From: JBOHBN01 sp050698355
GTDB taxonomy: Bacteria > Actinomycetota > Actinomycetes > Streptosporangiales > WHST01
DNA length: 51,155 nucleotides
Reading direction: 5' to 3'
Assembly: GCA_050698355.1 (NCBI GenBank)
Contig: JBOHBN010000288.1
Location: forward strand, 1-51,155
How positions within the stretch are numbered: the stretch's first letter is position 1; every line of letters starts with the position of its first letter. The notes under the pieces were generated by a model, which saw only the letters and a list, made by a program, of their open reading frames with translations, did not search any database and was not told the origin of the DNA. Below, piece by piece: positions 29,577 to 38,604 of the stretch. Made by a program: the position numbers and the translations under genes.

Positions 29577-31214
29577 ATGGAGCAGCCTCCGGCCGCGGAA
29601 CGGAAGCTCAGTCGCGCCGCATTCCTCAAGGGGGCTGGCGGGACCCTGTTGTTCACCGTCGGCGGGGGAGTGCTCGCAGGGTGCGGCGGCCAGCCGAGCA
29701 ACGCCGGCGGCGCCGCCGGCTCGCCCAAACCAGGGGGCTCGGCGACCGCGGCGATCAACTCCGACCCGCCCACGCTGGACTGGATGAGCACGACGGCGGA
29801 CATCACCCGCGCGATCAGCTGGCACATGTTCGAGCTGCTGTTCGCGTACGATGACGACTTCGCCCTGCAGCCGGTGCTCGCCGAGGGGTACGAGGCGAGC
29901 TCCGACAACCTGACCTACACCATCGAGTTGCGCAAGAACGTGAAGTTCCACGACGGCTCGACCATGACGGCCGACGACGTCGTCGCCTCCATGAAGCGTT
30001 GGGGAGAGCTGTCCGCGGGTGGGCAGGAGACGGCAAAGCACATCAAGTCCATCCGCCCTGTCGGCAAGTCGACCGTACGTGTGCAGCTGAACGGTGTGTT
30101 CACTCCGTTCATCGGCCACCTGGGCGACCCGGTACAGGCTCTCGCGATCATCCCGGCGCCGATTGCCGAGGCGGCGGGCAAGGAGCCGCTGACAGACGAG
30201 CAGCTGATAGGCACCGGGCCGTACAAGTTCGCCAGCTGGAAGCGCGGCCGGTCCATCGAGCTGACCCGGTTCGACGACTATTCCGCCTTGGGCAAGGAAC
30301 GCGGCGGGCTTGCCGGCAAGAAGACCGCGTACCTGGACACCATCAAAGCGAACGTGGTCAAGGACACGCAGGTGCGGCTCAGCGGCCTGCAGACCGGCCA
30401 GAGCGACTACGCGATCGAGCTGTCGCCCGACTCGTACGACCAGATGAAGTCGATGGAGACCGTGAAGCCGATCCTCGGCAAGCTCGGTGGCTGGTTGAGT
30501 CTCATTCCGAACAAGGCCAAGGGCCCATTTGCCGATGTCCGATTGCGGCAGGCTGCCAACGCCGCGCTGCAGAAGAAGAAGATCGCGCAGGCGGCGTACG
30601 GCGACAAGGATTTCTGGGAGCTGGACGGGTCGATCTTCTTCCCGCAGCAGGAGGGTTTGTACACCACGAAGGGTACGGAGCACTACCTCGACTACGACGT
30701 CGGCAAGGCGAAGCGCCTCATGAAGGAGGCGGGGTACAGCAACGAACCTATCCGGATACTCGTCACGAACCTGTACCCAGACCACTACAACGGCGGCCAG
30801 ATCATGGCCGAACAGTTGAAGAAAGTCGGCTTCAACATAGAGCTGGAAGTAATGGACTGGCCCACCCTGGTCAGTCGGCGTGAGCAAGAAGATGCCTATG
30901 AGGCATACATCACAGTCTTTGGCGGTGGCGGAAACTTCGATCCTACTTCCGTCATCTTCTTCAACCCGTCCTATCCCGGTTTCTATCGCAGCAAGAAGAT
31001 GCAGTCGCTGTTGGACGACTGGGTGAAGACGACCGACCAGGCCAAACGGATGAAGCTGCTGGCAGAGATCAACCGGGTCGTGTACGAGGAGATACCGGTG
31101 ATCAAGATCGCTAACAGTGTGGAGTTGTACGGCCGTAGTGCCAAGCTGCTGGGTTACCGGCACTGGGTCGATATGCGGTTGTGGAACACAGGGTTCGCAT
31201 CGACCAGTACCTAG
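29577..31214 (+). CDS. ABC substrate-binding lipoprotein 1 (SBP_bac_5)
   Basis: A 545-aa receptor of the peptide/nickel/opine class for a Dpp-type importer. The N-terminus RKLSRAAFLKGAGG resembles a Tat signal but lacks the twin Arg directly before FLK. The lipobox LAGC puts the lipid anchor at Cys36. Family stretches include YTIELRKNVKFHDGSTMTAD and GTGPYKFASWKRG. A close paralogue follows 130 bp downstream. The ATG has GAGAAGG 7 nt upstream. It is the first gene of the operon through 41083, behind the palindromic promoter. The ligand is probably a short peptide or N-acyl amino acid, to judge by the two hydrolases in the operon. Confidence 0.9.
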   Translation: MEQPPAAERKLSRAAFLKGAGGTLLFTVGGGVLAGCGGQPSNAGGAAGSPKPGGSATAAINSDPPTLDWMSTTADITRAISWHMFELLFAYDDDFALQPVLAEGYEASSDNLTYTIELRKNVKFHDGSTMTADDVVASMKRWGELSAGGQETAKHIKSIRPVGKSTVRVQLNGVFTPFIGHLGDPVQALAIIPAPIAEAAGKEPLTDEQLIGTGPYKFASWKRGRSIELTRFDDYSALGKERGGLAGKKTAYLDTIKANVVKDTQVRLSGLQTGQSDYAIELSPDSYDQMKSMETVKPILGKLGGWLSLIPNKAKGPFADVRLRQAANAALQKKKIAQAAYGDKDFWELDGSIFFPQQEGLYTTKGTEHYLDYDVGKAKRLMKEAGYSNEPIRILVTNLYPDHYNGGQIMAEQLKKVGFNIELEVMDWPTLVSRREQEDAYEAYITVFGGGGNFDPTSVIFFNPSYPGFYRSKKMQSLLDDWVKTTDQAKRMKLLAEINRVVYEEIPVIKIANSVELYGRSAKLLGYRHWVDMRLWNTGFASTST

Positions 31215-31343
31215 ATCCTGGAGGATCCGGGTTCGGTCTGGTGCGGTAATAGAATCGTTAAACGTGCATCAGTTTCCGAATGGCTGCTTGTTACCGTAAT
31301 CTGTCGACGGTTGGCGGTCGGCGGCACGATGAGGAGTTGAGTG

Positions 31344-33002
31344 ATGACCGACATGCGCGGAAGCGAGGCACGCTACCTTCCCGCCGCTGAGCGGCGGATC
31401 AGTCGAGCCGCGTTCCTCAAGGGAGCTGGCGGCACAATGCTGTTCGCGGTCGGCGGCCAGGCGTTGGCGGGGTGTAGCGGCAGCCAACCGAGCAATGCAG
31501 GCGGCGCGGCCGGCTCCCCTAAGCCCGGCGGCACTGCGACGGCCGCGATCAACACCGACGCACCCACGCTGGACTGGACGAGCACGACGGCGACCATAAC
31601 CCGCGCGATCGCCTGGCACATGTTCGAGCAACTGTTCGCCTACGACGGGAACTTCACCGTCCAGCCGATGCTTGCCGCCGGCTACGAGGTGAGTTCGGAC
31701 AAGCTGACCTACACGATCAAGCTGCGCAAGAACGTGAAGTTCCACGACGGCTCCACCATGACCGCGGATGACGTGGTCGCCTCCATCAAGCGCTGGGGGC
31801 AGATCTCCGGAGGTGGACAGGAAACCGTCCAATACATCAAGGACATCCGCCCGGCCGGCGACTCGACCGTGAAGGTGCAGCTGAAGAGCGTGTTCAGCCC
31901 GTTCATCAGCAACCTGGCTGACATCAAGCAGGCACTCACCATCCTTCCGGCGAAGATTGCGGAGGCAGCGGGCAAGGAGCCGCTGAAGGACGAGCAGCTG
32001 GTAGGCACCGGGCCGTACAAGTTCGTGAGCTGGAAGCGTGGCCGGTCCATCAAGCTGGACAAGTTCGACGACTACGCAGCCCTGAGCGAGGAGAAGGGCG
32101 GCGTGGCGGGCAAGAAGACCGCGTACCTCGACAGCATCACCGCGAACATCGTCAAGGACACGCAGGTCCGCCTCAGCGGGTTGCAAACCGGGCAGACCGA
32201 CTACGCGCAGCAGCTTTCATCCGACTCGTACCAGCAGATCAAGTCGATGGGCACAGTCAAGCCTGTTCTCATCAAACCGGAGGCCTGGCTCAGCCTCATC
32301 CCGAACAAGGCCAAGGGACCGTTTACCGACATCCGGTTGCGCCAGGCCGTCAACGCGGCCCTGCAGAAGAAGAAGATCGCGCTGGCCGCGTACGGCGACA
32401 AGAAGTTCTGGGAGCTGGACGGTTCGATCTTTTTCCCGGAGCAGAAGACGCTTTACACCACCGACGGCACAGATCACTACCTCGACTACGACGTCGGCAA
32501 GGCCAAGCGTCTGATGAAGGAGGCCGGCTACAACGGGGAGAAGATCCGTATCCTCGTGACGAACCTGTACCCGGATCACTACAACGGCGGCCAGATCATG
32601 GCTGAGCAGCTCAAGAAGGTCGGCTTCAACATAGATCTTGTGGTCATGGACTGGCCCACGCTGCTCAGCCGGCGCGAGAACGAGGATGAGTACGAGATGT
32701 ACATCACCTCCTTCTCCCCGTCGTTCGACCCGACGGTGGTGATCTGGCTGAGCCCCTCGTACGCCGGATGGTACCGCAGCAAGAAGATGCAGGCCCTCCT
32801 GGCGAAGTGGGTGACGACGACGGCGGACGATAAGAAGATGGCCCTGCTCGGTGAGATCAACCGTCTGGTGTATGAGGAGATACCGGTTGTCAAGGTCGTG
32901 AACAGCATCGGGTTGCAGGGACGGAGCTCGAAACTGCTGGATTACAGCTCCTGGATCGACATGCGGCTGTGGAACACGGGCTTCTCCTCGACCAACACCT
33001 GA
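31344..33002 (+). CDS. ABC substrate-binding lipoprotein 2 (SBP_bac_5)
   Basis: A 552-aa paralogue of the preceding receptor; by eye about three quarters of aligned residues are the same and gaps are few, so the pair arose by tandem duplication. The N-terminus is RRISRAAFLKGAGG, with a twin Arg but displaced from the Tat consensus, and the lipobox LAGC has Cys44. Most differences cluster in the middle ligand lobe (for example QETVQYIKDIRP and KPVLIKPEAWLSL) and the first 15 residues, which may mean different ligands for one permease. ATG 31344 has GAGGAG 7 nt upstream. The 129-bp gap before it may hold a promoter but none is convincing. Confidence 0.9.
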   Translation: MTDMRGSEARYLPAAERRISRAAFLKGAGGTMLFAVGGQALAGCSGSQPSNAGGAAGSPKPGGTATAAINTDAPTLDWTSTTATITRAIAWHMFEQLFAYDGNFTVQPMLAAGYEVSSDKLTYTIKLRKNVKFHDGSTMTADDVVASIKRWGQISGGGQETVQYIKDIRPAGDSTVKVQLKSVFSPFISNLADIKQALTILPAKIAEAAGKEPLKDEQLVGTGPYKFVSWKRGRSIKLDKFDDYAALSEEKGGVAGKKTAYLDSITANIVKDTQVRLSGLQTGQTDYAQQLSSDSYQQIKSMGTVKPVLIKPEAWLSLIPNKAKGPFTDIRLRQAVNAALQKKKIALAAYGDKKFWELDGSIFFPEQKTLYTTDGTDHYLDYDVGKAKRLMKEAGYNGEKIRILVTNLYPDHYNGGQIMAEQLKKVGFNIDLVVMDWPTLLSRRENEDEYEMYITSFSPSFDPTVVIWLSPSYAGWYRSKKMQALLAKWVTTTADDKKMALLGEINRLVYEEIPVVKVVNSIGLQGRSSKLLDYSSWIDMRLWNTGFSSTNT

Positions 33003-33020
33003 TCATCCGGGAGTCGCTCA

Positions 33021-34382
33021 ATGAACAACGGGCAGTCGCAACGCCTGGTACTGACCGGCGACAGCATCATCACCCGTCGCCTGTCCGGCCGCCAGGACGA
33101 GTCCACCACGGAGCTCGGCAAGTACATTTCCGCGGCGACCGTCGCGTTCACAAACCTCGAGGTTCTGCCCAACGACTTCCGCGGCTACCCGGCAGTGGAG
33201 AGCGGCGGAACACACCTGGCTGCACACGGTTGGGTCGTCGACGAGCTCCAGGCCCTCGGGTTCGACGTGTTCGCGTGCGCCAACAACCATGCCCTCGACT
33301 ACAGCATCGAGGGTCTGCTCGCTTCGATCGAGGCCCTAGAGGTGCGCGGCGTGCCGTTCGCCGGGATCGGCCGCACCCTCAGCGCGGCCCGGATGCCGGC
33401 CTACGTCGACTGTGGTGATACCAGCGTGGCGGTGATCTCCTGCGCGTCGACGTTCGCCAAGGGCCAGGAGGCAGGTGAGCAGGGCGCTGACATGCAGGGG
33501 CGGCCGGGGCTCAGCCCGCTGCGGTTCGACACGGTCTACGAGGTCGAACGTGAGCAGCTGGACGCGCTGCGAAACATCGCAACGGACCTGGGCCTGGAGG
33601 AGCAGCGGCTCGGCCGGATAGAGATGGGGTTCGCGTTCCCGCCGGATGACCCCGATCTGTTCCACCTGCTCGAGCCGAACCTGGGCGCCGGAAGCCTGTT
33701 GGACGCGAAGTTCAGGATCGCCAGCAAGGCAGCCGTCAAGACGAGCCCGAAGCAGCGAGACGTCGATGCGATCACCCGGTGGGTACGCGACGCCAGGTTG
33801 CGCGCCGACACCGTCATCGTCAGCCTGCACGCGCACGAGCAGGGGGCGGCCAAGGAAGAACCGGCCGACTTCATGCGCGAGTTCGCGCACGAGGTGATCG
33901 ACCAAGGGGCTGACGTGGTCGTCGGTCACGGGCCGCATCTGCTGCGCGGCATGGAGATTTACAAAGGACGACCGATATTTTACAGCCTGGGTAACTTCGT
34001 CGCCCAGAACGAGCTGGTGTACAAGCTCCCTATGGATGCTTACGATCGGTTCCGCGTAGACCCTGGAAAGACACCCAGCGAAGTATTCCTTTCGCGAACA
34101 GAGAACGATCAGAAGAGCTTTCCGGCCGATAAGCGCTACTGGCAGACGGTTATGCCGATGTGCGAGCTCGTCGGGGGTGGCGTCGAGGGCATGGAAATCG
34201 TGCCGGTCACGCTTGGTCACGGCCAGGCTGCGAGGCACAGGGGCCGCCCATCTCTCGCGGCCGGCGAGGAAGCTGAGGAGATTCTGTCGCGGTTCAAGCG
34301 GCTGTCGGAGAACCTCGGCACGGAGTTCGAGGTGATGGACGGCAAGCTCCGGCCGCACCTGCGGGTCAGCGAGTACGCGTAA
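33021..34382 (+). CDS. CapA-family metallophosphoesterase-like protein
   Basis: A 453-aa protein with the CapA (poly-gamma-glutamate synthesis) metallophosphatase fold. GDSIITRRL, TNLEVL, ACANNHALDYSIEGL (Asn-His motif), SLHAHEQ and VVGHGPHLLRGMEIYKGRPI with YSLGNFV follow the family order. No signal peptide or membrane anchor is present, unlike classical CapA, so it is probably cytoplasmic. In this operon it sits between the receptors and an M20 amidohydrolase, so it is more likely part of catabolism, perhaps dephosphorylation or hydrolysis of the imported compound, than of capsule synthesis. The exact reaction is unknown. Confidence 0.82.
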   Translation: MNNGQSQRLVLTGDSIITRRLSGRQDESTTELGKYISAATVAFTNLEVLPNDFRGYPAVESGGTHLAAHGWVVDELQALGFDVFACANNHALDYSIEGLLASIEALEVRGVPFAGIGRTLSAARMPAYVDCGDTSVAVISCASTFAKGQEAGEQGADMQGRPGLSPLRFDTVYEVEREQLDALRNIATDLGLEEQRLGRIEMGFAFPPDDPDLFHLLEPNLGAGSLLDAKFRIASKAAVKTSPKQRDVDAITRWVRDARLRADTVIVSLHAHEQGAAKEEPADFMREFAHEVIDQGADVVVGHGPHLLRGMEIYKGRPIFYSLGNFVAQNELVYKLPMDAYDRFRVDPGKTPSEVFLSRTENDQKSFPADKRYWQTVMPMCELVGGGVEGMEIVPVTLGHGQAARHRGRPSLAAGEEAEEILSRFKRLSENLGTEFEVMDGKLRPHLRVSEYA

Positions 34383-34404
34383 CAAGCGAGGAGGGGCACG
34401 GTAG

Positions 34405-35643
34405 ATGAGCGTAGGGGAGAGCGTGGCGACCGGAACGGTGGACGAGAAGGAAGCAACCGCCTGGCACGAGGTCGTGCGGCCGTACGTGAGCGAGATCGAG
34501 TCCGAGCTCATCGACGTCAGCCATGCGATCCACGCGCAGCCGCAGATACGGTTCGAGGAGACGTTCGCGAGCCAGCGTCTGGCGGAGGCGCTGGAAGCGC
34601 ACGGCTTCTCGGTCGAGCGCGGAATCGCGGACCTGCCGACCGCCTTCGTCGCCCGGTCCGATCGCGCCGACGCTCCTGACGGCGGCCCCACGATCGCGAT
34701 CTTCTGCGAGTACGACGCGCTGGAGGGCATCGGCCACGGTTGCGGGCACAACGTGATCGCGTCCGCAGGCCTCGGAGCGGCCCTGAGCGTGCAACGCTGG
34801 CTGGACGTCAACCCGTCGGTGCCCGGCAAGCTGGTCGTTCTCGGAAGCCCGGGTGAGGAAGGCGGCGGCGGGAAGATCTACCTGATCGATGCCGGCTACC
34901 TGGACGGCGTGGACGCCGCCATGATGATTCACCCCGGCGGTGAGGACCGGGCGGAGCGCCGGGGGCTCGCGCGCGTCTCGCTCGAAATCACCTTCCACGG
35001 GCGAGCCGCGCACGCCGCGGCCGAGCCGTACGCGGGCGTGAACGCCTTGGACGCGGCGAACCTGGGCATGGTCGCGATCGGGCTGCTCCGCCAGCAGATC
35101 CGTCCAGACTCGCGCATTCACGGGATCATCACCGAGGGCGGCGCGGCGCCGAACATCATCCCCGAGCGGGCGTCGATTCGAATGTACGTCCGCTCCTCGG
35201 AGGGAGAGTACCTGCGCGAGCGTCTGCTTCCGGCGGTCGAGAACTGCATGCGCGGCGCGGCTCTCGCCACCGGCGCAACAGTGGAGATCAACCAACCCGC
35301 GCCCGCATACGAGGACATGGTGACGAACCCTGTTCTGCGCGAGCTGGCGGAGCACAACCTGCACGTTCTCGGACGCCCGGTTCCGGCCGCATCCGAGGGC
35401 GACGGGGCGATGGGCTCGACGGACATGGGCAATGTCAGCCGCGTCGTACCGTCGGTGCACCCGCACCTGCAGCTGCTGCCCGACCTCACCATGCACACCC
35501 ACGAGGCCGCCGCGGCGGCAGGTAGCGCGGAGGGCGACAAGGCCGTGGTCGACGGGGCATCGATGCTCGCGATGACCGCCGTGGCGCTCTACTCGCGACC
35601 GGACGTGATGGACGAAGTCCGAAAGAGCTTCACACCGCGTTAG
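34405..35643 (+). CDS. M20 amidohydrolase, AbgB-like
   Basis: A 412-aa zinc peptidase/acylase of the M20 family, in the group of p-aminobenzoyl-glutamate hydrolase B and indole-acyl-amino-acid hydrolases. Metal and catalytic motifs are GIGHGCGHNVIASAG (His), GSPGEEGGGGK (paired Glu), MMIHPGGED, HAAAEPYAGVNALDA of the dimerisation domain, and PSVHPHLQL (last His ligand). It should cleave an amide or acyl-amino acid bond in the cytoplasm. ATG 34405 follows GAGGAGGGG. The neighbouring importer and second amidohydrolase suggest that it opens the imported conjugate. Confidence 0.9.
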   Translation: MSVGESVATGTVDEKEATAWHEVVRPYVSEIESELIDVSHAIHAQPQIRFEETFASQRLAEALEAHGFSVERGIADLPTAFVARSDRADAPDGGPTIAIFCEYDALEGIGHGCGHNVIASAGLGAALSVQRWLDVNPSVPGKLVVLGSPGEEGGGGKIYLIDAGYLDGVDAAMMIHPGGEDRAERRGLARVSLEITFHGRAAHAAAEPYAGVNALDAANLGMVAIGLLRQQIRPDSRIHGIITEGGAAPNIIPERASIRMYVRSSEGEYLRERLLPAVENCMRGAALATGATVEINQPAPAYEDMVTNPVLRELAEHNLHVLGRPVPAASEGDGAMGSTDMGNVSRVVPSVHPHLQLLPDLTMHTHEAAAAAGSAEGDKAVVDGASMLAMTAVALYSRPDVMDEVRKSFTPR

Positions 35644-35666
35644 CGGTGTGAGCGTAGGGAGAGCCG

Positions 35667-36611
35667 TTGACCGCGTACATTATCCGCCGCATCATCTTGA
35701 TGATCCCGGTGCTGGTGATCGTCGGCATCGTGGTCTTCTTCCTGATCCACATCACGCCAGGTGACCCGGCCGCGGTCATCCTCGGACCGTCGGCGACCAA
35801 GGATCAGGTGGTCCAGCTCCGGCACGAGCTCGGACTGGACACGCCGATCATGGTGCAGTTCTTCACGTGGTTCGGTCATGCCGTCACCGGAGACCTGGGC
35901 GTGTCGATCTACTCGGGTAACCCGGTCACGCATGTGATCGCCACCCACATCGGTCCGACCATCTCGCTGACCGTGCTGGCGTTCATCATGAGTATCGTGA
36001 TCGCCATCCCGGTCGCTCTGCTCGCGGTATGGAAGCGGAACAGCTTCCTCGACCCGACCTTCATGTCGATTTCGATCATGGGCGTGTCCATCCCCAACTT
36101 CTGGCTGGCGCTGATGCTGATCCTGCTGCTGGCCGTGAAGCTGCGAATCCTGCCGGTCTCCGGTTACGTCGCCATTGACCAGGGTGTGGGGCAATGGTTG
36201 ATCCACTTGCTGTTGCCGGCGTTCGTGCTGGCCGTGCAACAGTCGGCTCTTGTGGCACGAATGCTTCGTGACGGCATGCTCGAGGTGATCAACCAGGACT
36301 ACATTCGTACGGCGTGGGCGAAGGGGCTCGGCGAGCGCGTCGTGCTCACCAAACACGCCTTTCTCAACGCGATGATTCCTACGACGACCGTTATCGGGGT
36401 CGGAGTCGCGAAGCTGCTCGGCGGGGCGGTGGTCACCGAACAGGTCTTCGTTATCCCGGGCGTGGGTAACCTGCTCGTCGACTCCATCGCTCGTCGGGAC
36501 TTTCCGGTGATTCAAGGGGTGATTCTGTTTACGGCGTTGATATACGTCGTGGTCAACCTGCTCGTGGACGTTAACTACGGAGTGTTGGATCCACGTGTCC
36601 GATACGATTGA
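35667..36611 (+). CDS. ABC transporter permease, DppB type
   Basis: A 314-aa membrane protein with six predicted helices. ITPGDPAAVILGPSATKDQV near the N-terminus, TISLTVLAFIMSIVIAIPVA, and the cytoplasmic EAA-like DYIRTAWAKGLGERVVLTKH, with NLLVDSIARRDFPVIQG, are typical of DppB/OppB. The start is TTG 35667 behind AGGGAGAG. It forms the channel with the DppC-type permease, whose start overlaps its end by 17 nt. Confidence 0.93.
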   Translation: MTAYIIRRIILMIPVLVIVGIVVFFLIHITPGDPAAVILGPSATKDQVVQLRHELGLDTPIMVQFFTWFGHAVTGDLGVSIYSGNPVTHVIATHIGPTISLTVLAFIMSIVIAIPVALLAVWKRNSFLDPTFMSISIMGVSIPNFWLALMLILLLAVKLRILPVSGYVAIDQGVGQWLIHLLLPAFVLAVQQSALVARMLRDGMLEVINQDYIRTAWAKGLGERVVLTKHAFLNAMIPTTTVIGVGVAKLLGGAVVTEQVFVIPGVGNLLVDSIARRDFPVIQGVILFTALIYVVVNLLVDVNYGVLDPRVRYD

Positions 36612-37458
36612 AGTCCAGTCACAGGAGCGCATGCTCCGCGCGCCCGGGGCCATCCCGCGCAAGCGGATGATCGGCCTAGCCGCGGGCTGCGTGTTGCTGC
36701 TTGTGGCGCTGGCAGCTGCCACGGCATCGCTGTGGGCACCGTACTCGCCGAACGCCAGTGCTCCGGCCCACCGCCTGCTGGCTCCGTCCGGCACCCACTG
36801 GTTCGGTACGGACAACTTCGGGCGAGACATCTTCACGCGGGTGGTCTACGCCGGGAGGATCTCCCTGGCCGTCGGTGCCGCTGTGGCGGTGCTGGCGACG
36901 GCGTTCGGCACGGTGGCCGGCCTTGCTACCGGCTACTTCCGCCGGGTCGACGATGTGCTGATGCGGTTCGTCGACGGCTTGATGGCCTTTCCCTCGATCA
37001 TCCTGGCGCTGGCTCTTGTCGCAGCGTTGGGCGGCAGCCTGACCAACGTGATCATCGCGTTGGCCGTCACCTCCTGGCCGATCATGACGCGTGTCGTACG
37101 GTCCTCGACGCTGCAGCTGCGAGAGTTCCAGTTCATCGAGTCCGCGGTGGCGTCGGGTACGCGTGGGTTTGGCATCATGTTCCGGCAGATCCTGCCGAAC
37201 GCCGTCACTCCGATAATCGTCCAGGCGACCTTCATATTCGCGGAGGCGATTCTCGCGGAGGCAACGCTCAGCTTCCTCGGTCTCGGGGTGCCGCCGCCGA
37301 CCGCGACCTGGGGCAACATGTTGGGTGAGTCCCGGGTGTACTTGACCAACGCACCGTGGATGTCGATCTTCCCGGGGCTGGCGATCGTGGTGACGGTCCT
37401 GGCACTGAACATATTCGGCGACATGCTGCGCGACATGCTGGATCCGCACTCGGTGTGA
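36595..37458 (+). CDS. ABC transporter permease, DppC type
   Basis: A 287-aa membrane protein. HWFGTDNFGRDIFTRVVYAG is the DppC/OppC hallmark. VDDVLMRFVDGLMAFPSIIL and the EAA loop EFQFIESAVASGTRGFGIMF follow, and FLGLGVPPPTATWGNMLGES is near the end. It partners DppB in the inner membrane. The GTG start overlaps the dppB-type stop by 17 nt. Confidence 0.93.
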   Translation: MSDTIEVQSQERMLRAPGAIPRKRMIGLAAGCVLLLVALAAATASLWAPYSPNASAPAHRLLAPSGTHWFGTDNFGRDIFTRVVYAGRISLAVGAAVAVLATAFGTVAGLATGYFRRVDDVLMRFVDGLMAFPSIILALALVAALGGSLTNVIIALAVTSWPIMTRVVRSSTLQLREFQFIESAVASGTRGFGIMFRQILPNAVTPIIVQATFIFAEAILAEATLSFLGLGVPPPTATWGNMLGESRVYLTNAPWMSIFPGLAIVVTVLALNIFGDMLRDMLDPHSV

Positions 37459-37459
37459 G

Positions 37460-38488
37460 GTGACGACGGTGCCGATGCTCGAGGTTTCGAACCTCAAGAC
37501 ATACTTTCGCCTGCCGCGCGGTGTGGTCAAGGCGGTCGACGGTGTCTCGTTCACCCTGGACGAGGGCCAAACCCTCGGGATCGTGGGGGAATCGGGCAGC
37601 GGGAAGAGCGTGACGGCGCTGAGCCTCATGCGGCTCAACCCCACCCCTCCCGCGTACTACGCGGGCGGGGAAGTGCTGTTCCGCGGCCAGAACCTGTTGA
37701 AGCTGCCCGAGAGCAAGATGCAGGAGATCCGGGGCAACGAGATCGCGATGGTGTTCCAGGACCCGATGACGAGCCTCAACCCGGTGCTCACGGTGGGGGG
37801 CCAGATCGCGGAGGCGGTACGGATCCACCAGGACGTCAGCCGGCACGAGGCGTGGGAACGGGCGGTCAAGACGTTGCGCGACGTCGGGATCCCGCGCGCA
37901 GACCAGCGTGCCCGCGACTACCCACACCAGTTCTCCGGCGGCATGCGGCAACGCGTGATGATCGCCATGGCGCTGTCGGGCAACCCGAAGGTCCTGATAG
38001 CCGACGAAGCGACGACGGCTCTCGACGTGACCATCCAGGCCCAGATCCTGGAGCTGGTGCTCGAGCTCCAGGAGAAGTACAAGACCGCGGTGATCATGAT
38101 CTCGCACGATCTCGGGGTCGTGGCGAAGCTGGCGGACGAGATCATGGTGATGTACGCGGGTCGTCTCGTGGAGACAGGGCCGACCGACCCTGTCTTCTAC
38201 GATCCGCTGATGCCGTACACGTGGTCGCTGCTGCGGTCGCTGCCTCGGCTGGAGACCGCAGGTCAGGTGCGGTTGCTTCCGATCAAGGGCCAGCCACCGA
38301 ACCTCAGCGCGTTGCCCTCCGGCTGCAACTTCTCGCCGCGATGCCCGTTCGTGGTCGACAGGTGCCACGAGGTCGATCCCGGCCTGACGGAGAAGCGGCC
38401 CAACCATTCGGCTGCCTGCATCCTGTCGCTTGACGAGTTGGAGGCCAGCAAGCAGCGGGCGGACGCGGAACTTGGAGTGGACGTATGA
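37460..38488 (+). CDS. ABC transporter ATPase, DppD type
   Basis: A 342-aa oligopeptide-type ATPase. Walker A GESGSGKSV, Q-loop VFQDPMTSLNPVLTVG, signature FSGGMRQRVMIAMALSG, Walker B VLIADEATTALD and switch His in ISHDLGVVAK are intact. The C-terminus has the Cys-containing extension SGCNFSPRCPFVVDRC found in Opp/Dpp ATPases, which can hold an Fe-S cluster. GTG 37460 nearly abuts the previous stop; a GTG at 37469 with GTGAGG 8 nt upstream is an alternative. Its stop overlaps a 39-aa reading frame. Confidence 0.93.
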   Translation: MTTVPMLEVSNLKTYFRLPRGVVKAVDGVSFTLDEGQTLGIVGESGSGKSVTALSLMRLNPTPPAYYAGGEVLFRGQNLLKLPESKMQEIRGNEIAMVFQDPMTSLNPVLTVGGQIAEAVRIHQDVSRHEAWERAVKTLRDVGIPRADQRARDYPHQFSGGMRQRVMIAMALSGNPKVLIADEATTALDVTIQAQILELVLELQEKYKTAVIMISHDLGVVAKLADEIMVMYAGRLVETGPTDPVFYDPLMPYTWSLLRSLPRLETAGQVRLLPIKGQPPNLSALPSGCNFSPRCPFVVDRCHEVDPGLTEKRPNHSAACILSLDELEASKQRADAELGVDV

Positions 38489-38604
38489 GCAAGGAGCTGA
38501 CGAGCGAGCCAGAGGTAGGGGCCGCCCGCGGGGGCATTGTGGTGGTGAACCCGACGGCACCTGCCGAAGGCGAGCGAGGAAGCGAACGCGGGGCAAGCAC
38601 ATGA
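38485..38604 (+). CDS. 39-aa reading frame bridging dppD and dppF
   Basis: ATG 38485 overlaps the DppD-type stop (ATGA), and the TGA (38602-38604) overlaps the DppF-type ATG (ATGA), so it fills the 112-bp gap exactly. It has its own Shine-Dalgarno GGAG 7 nt upstream, whereas the DppF-type start has none at a good distance. The product, MSKELTSEPEVGAARGG and on, is hydrophilic, rich in Glu, Gly and Ser, with no recognised domain. It may be a coupling peptide that carries ribosomes to the next gene, or a small protein. Chance is possible at this length. Confidence 0.5.
   Translation: MSKELTSEPEVGAARGGIVVVNPTAPAEGERGSERGAST

Noticed and set aside
29526..31163. 545-codon minus-strand frame
   Set aside because: Antisense shadow of substrate-binding protein 1, with low-complexity composition and no Shine-Dalgarno.
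31214..31227. Terminator after substrate-binding protein 1
   Set aside because: GATCCT-GG-AGGATC is a perfect dyad, but the stem is only 6 bp with a 2-nt loop and no T-run. It is too weak to call.
33021..34382. Capsule (poly-gamma-glutamate) synthesis locus
   Set aside because: Only a CapA-like protein is present, without a membrane anchor and without CapB/CapC. The neighbours are catabolic and transport genes.
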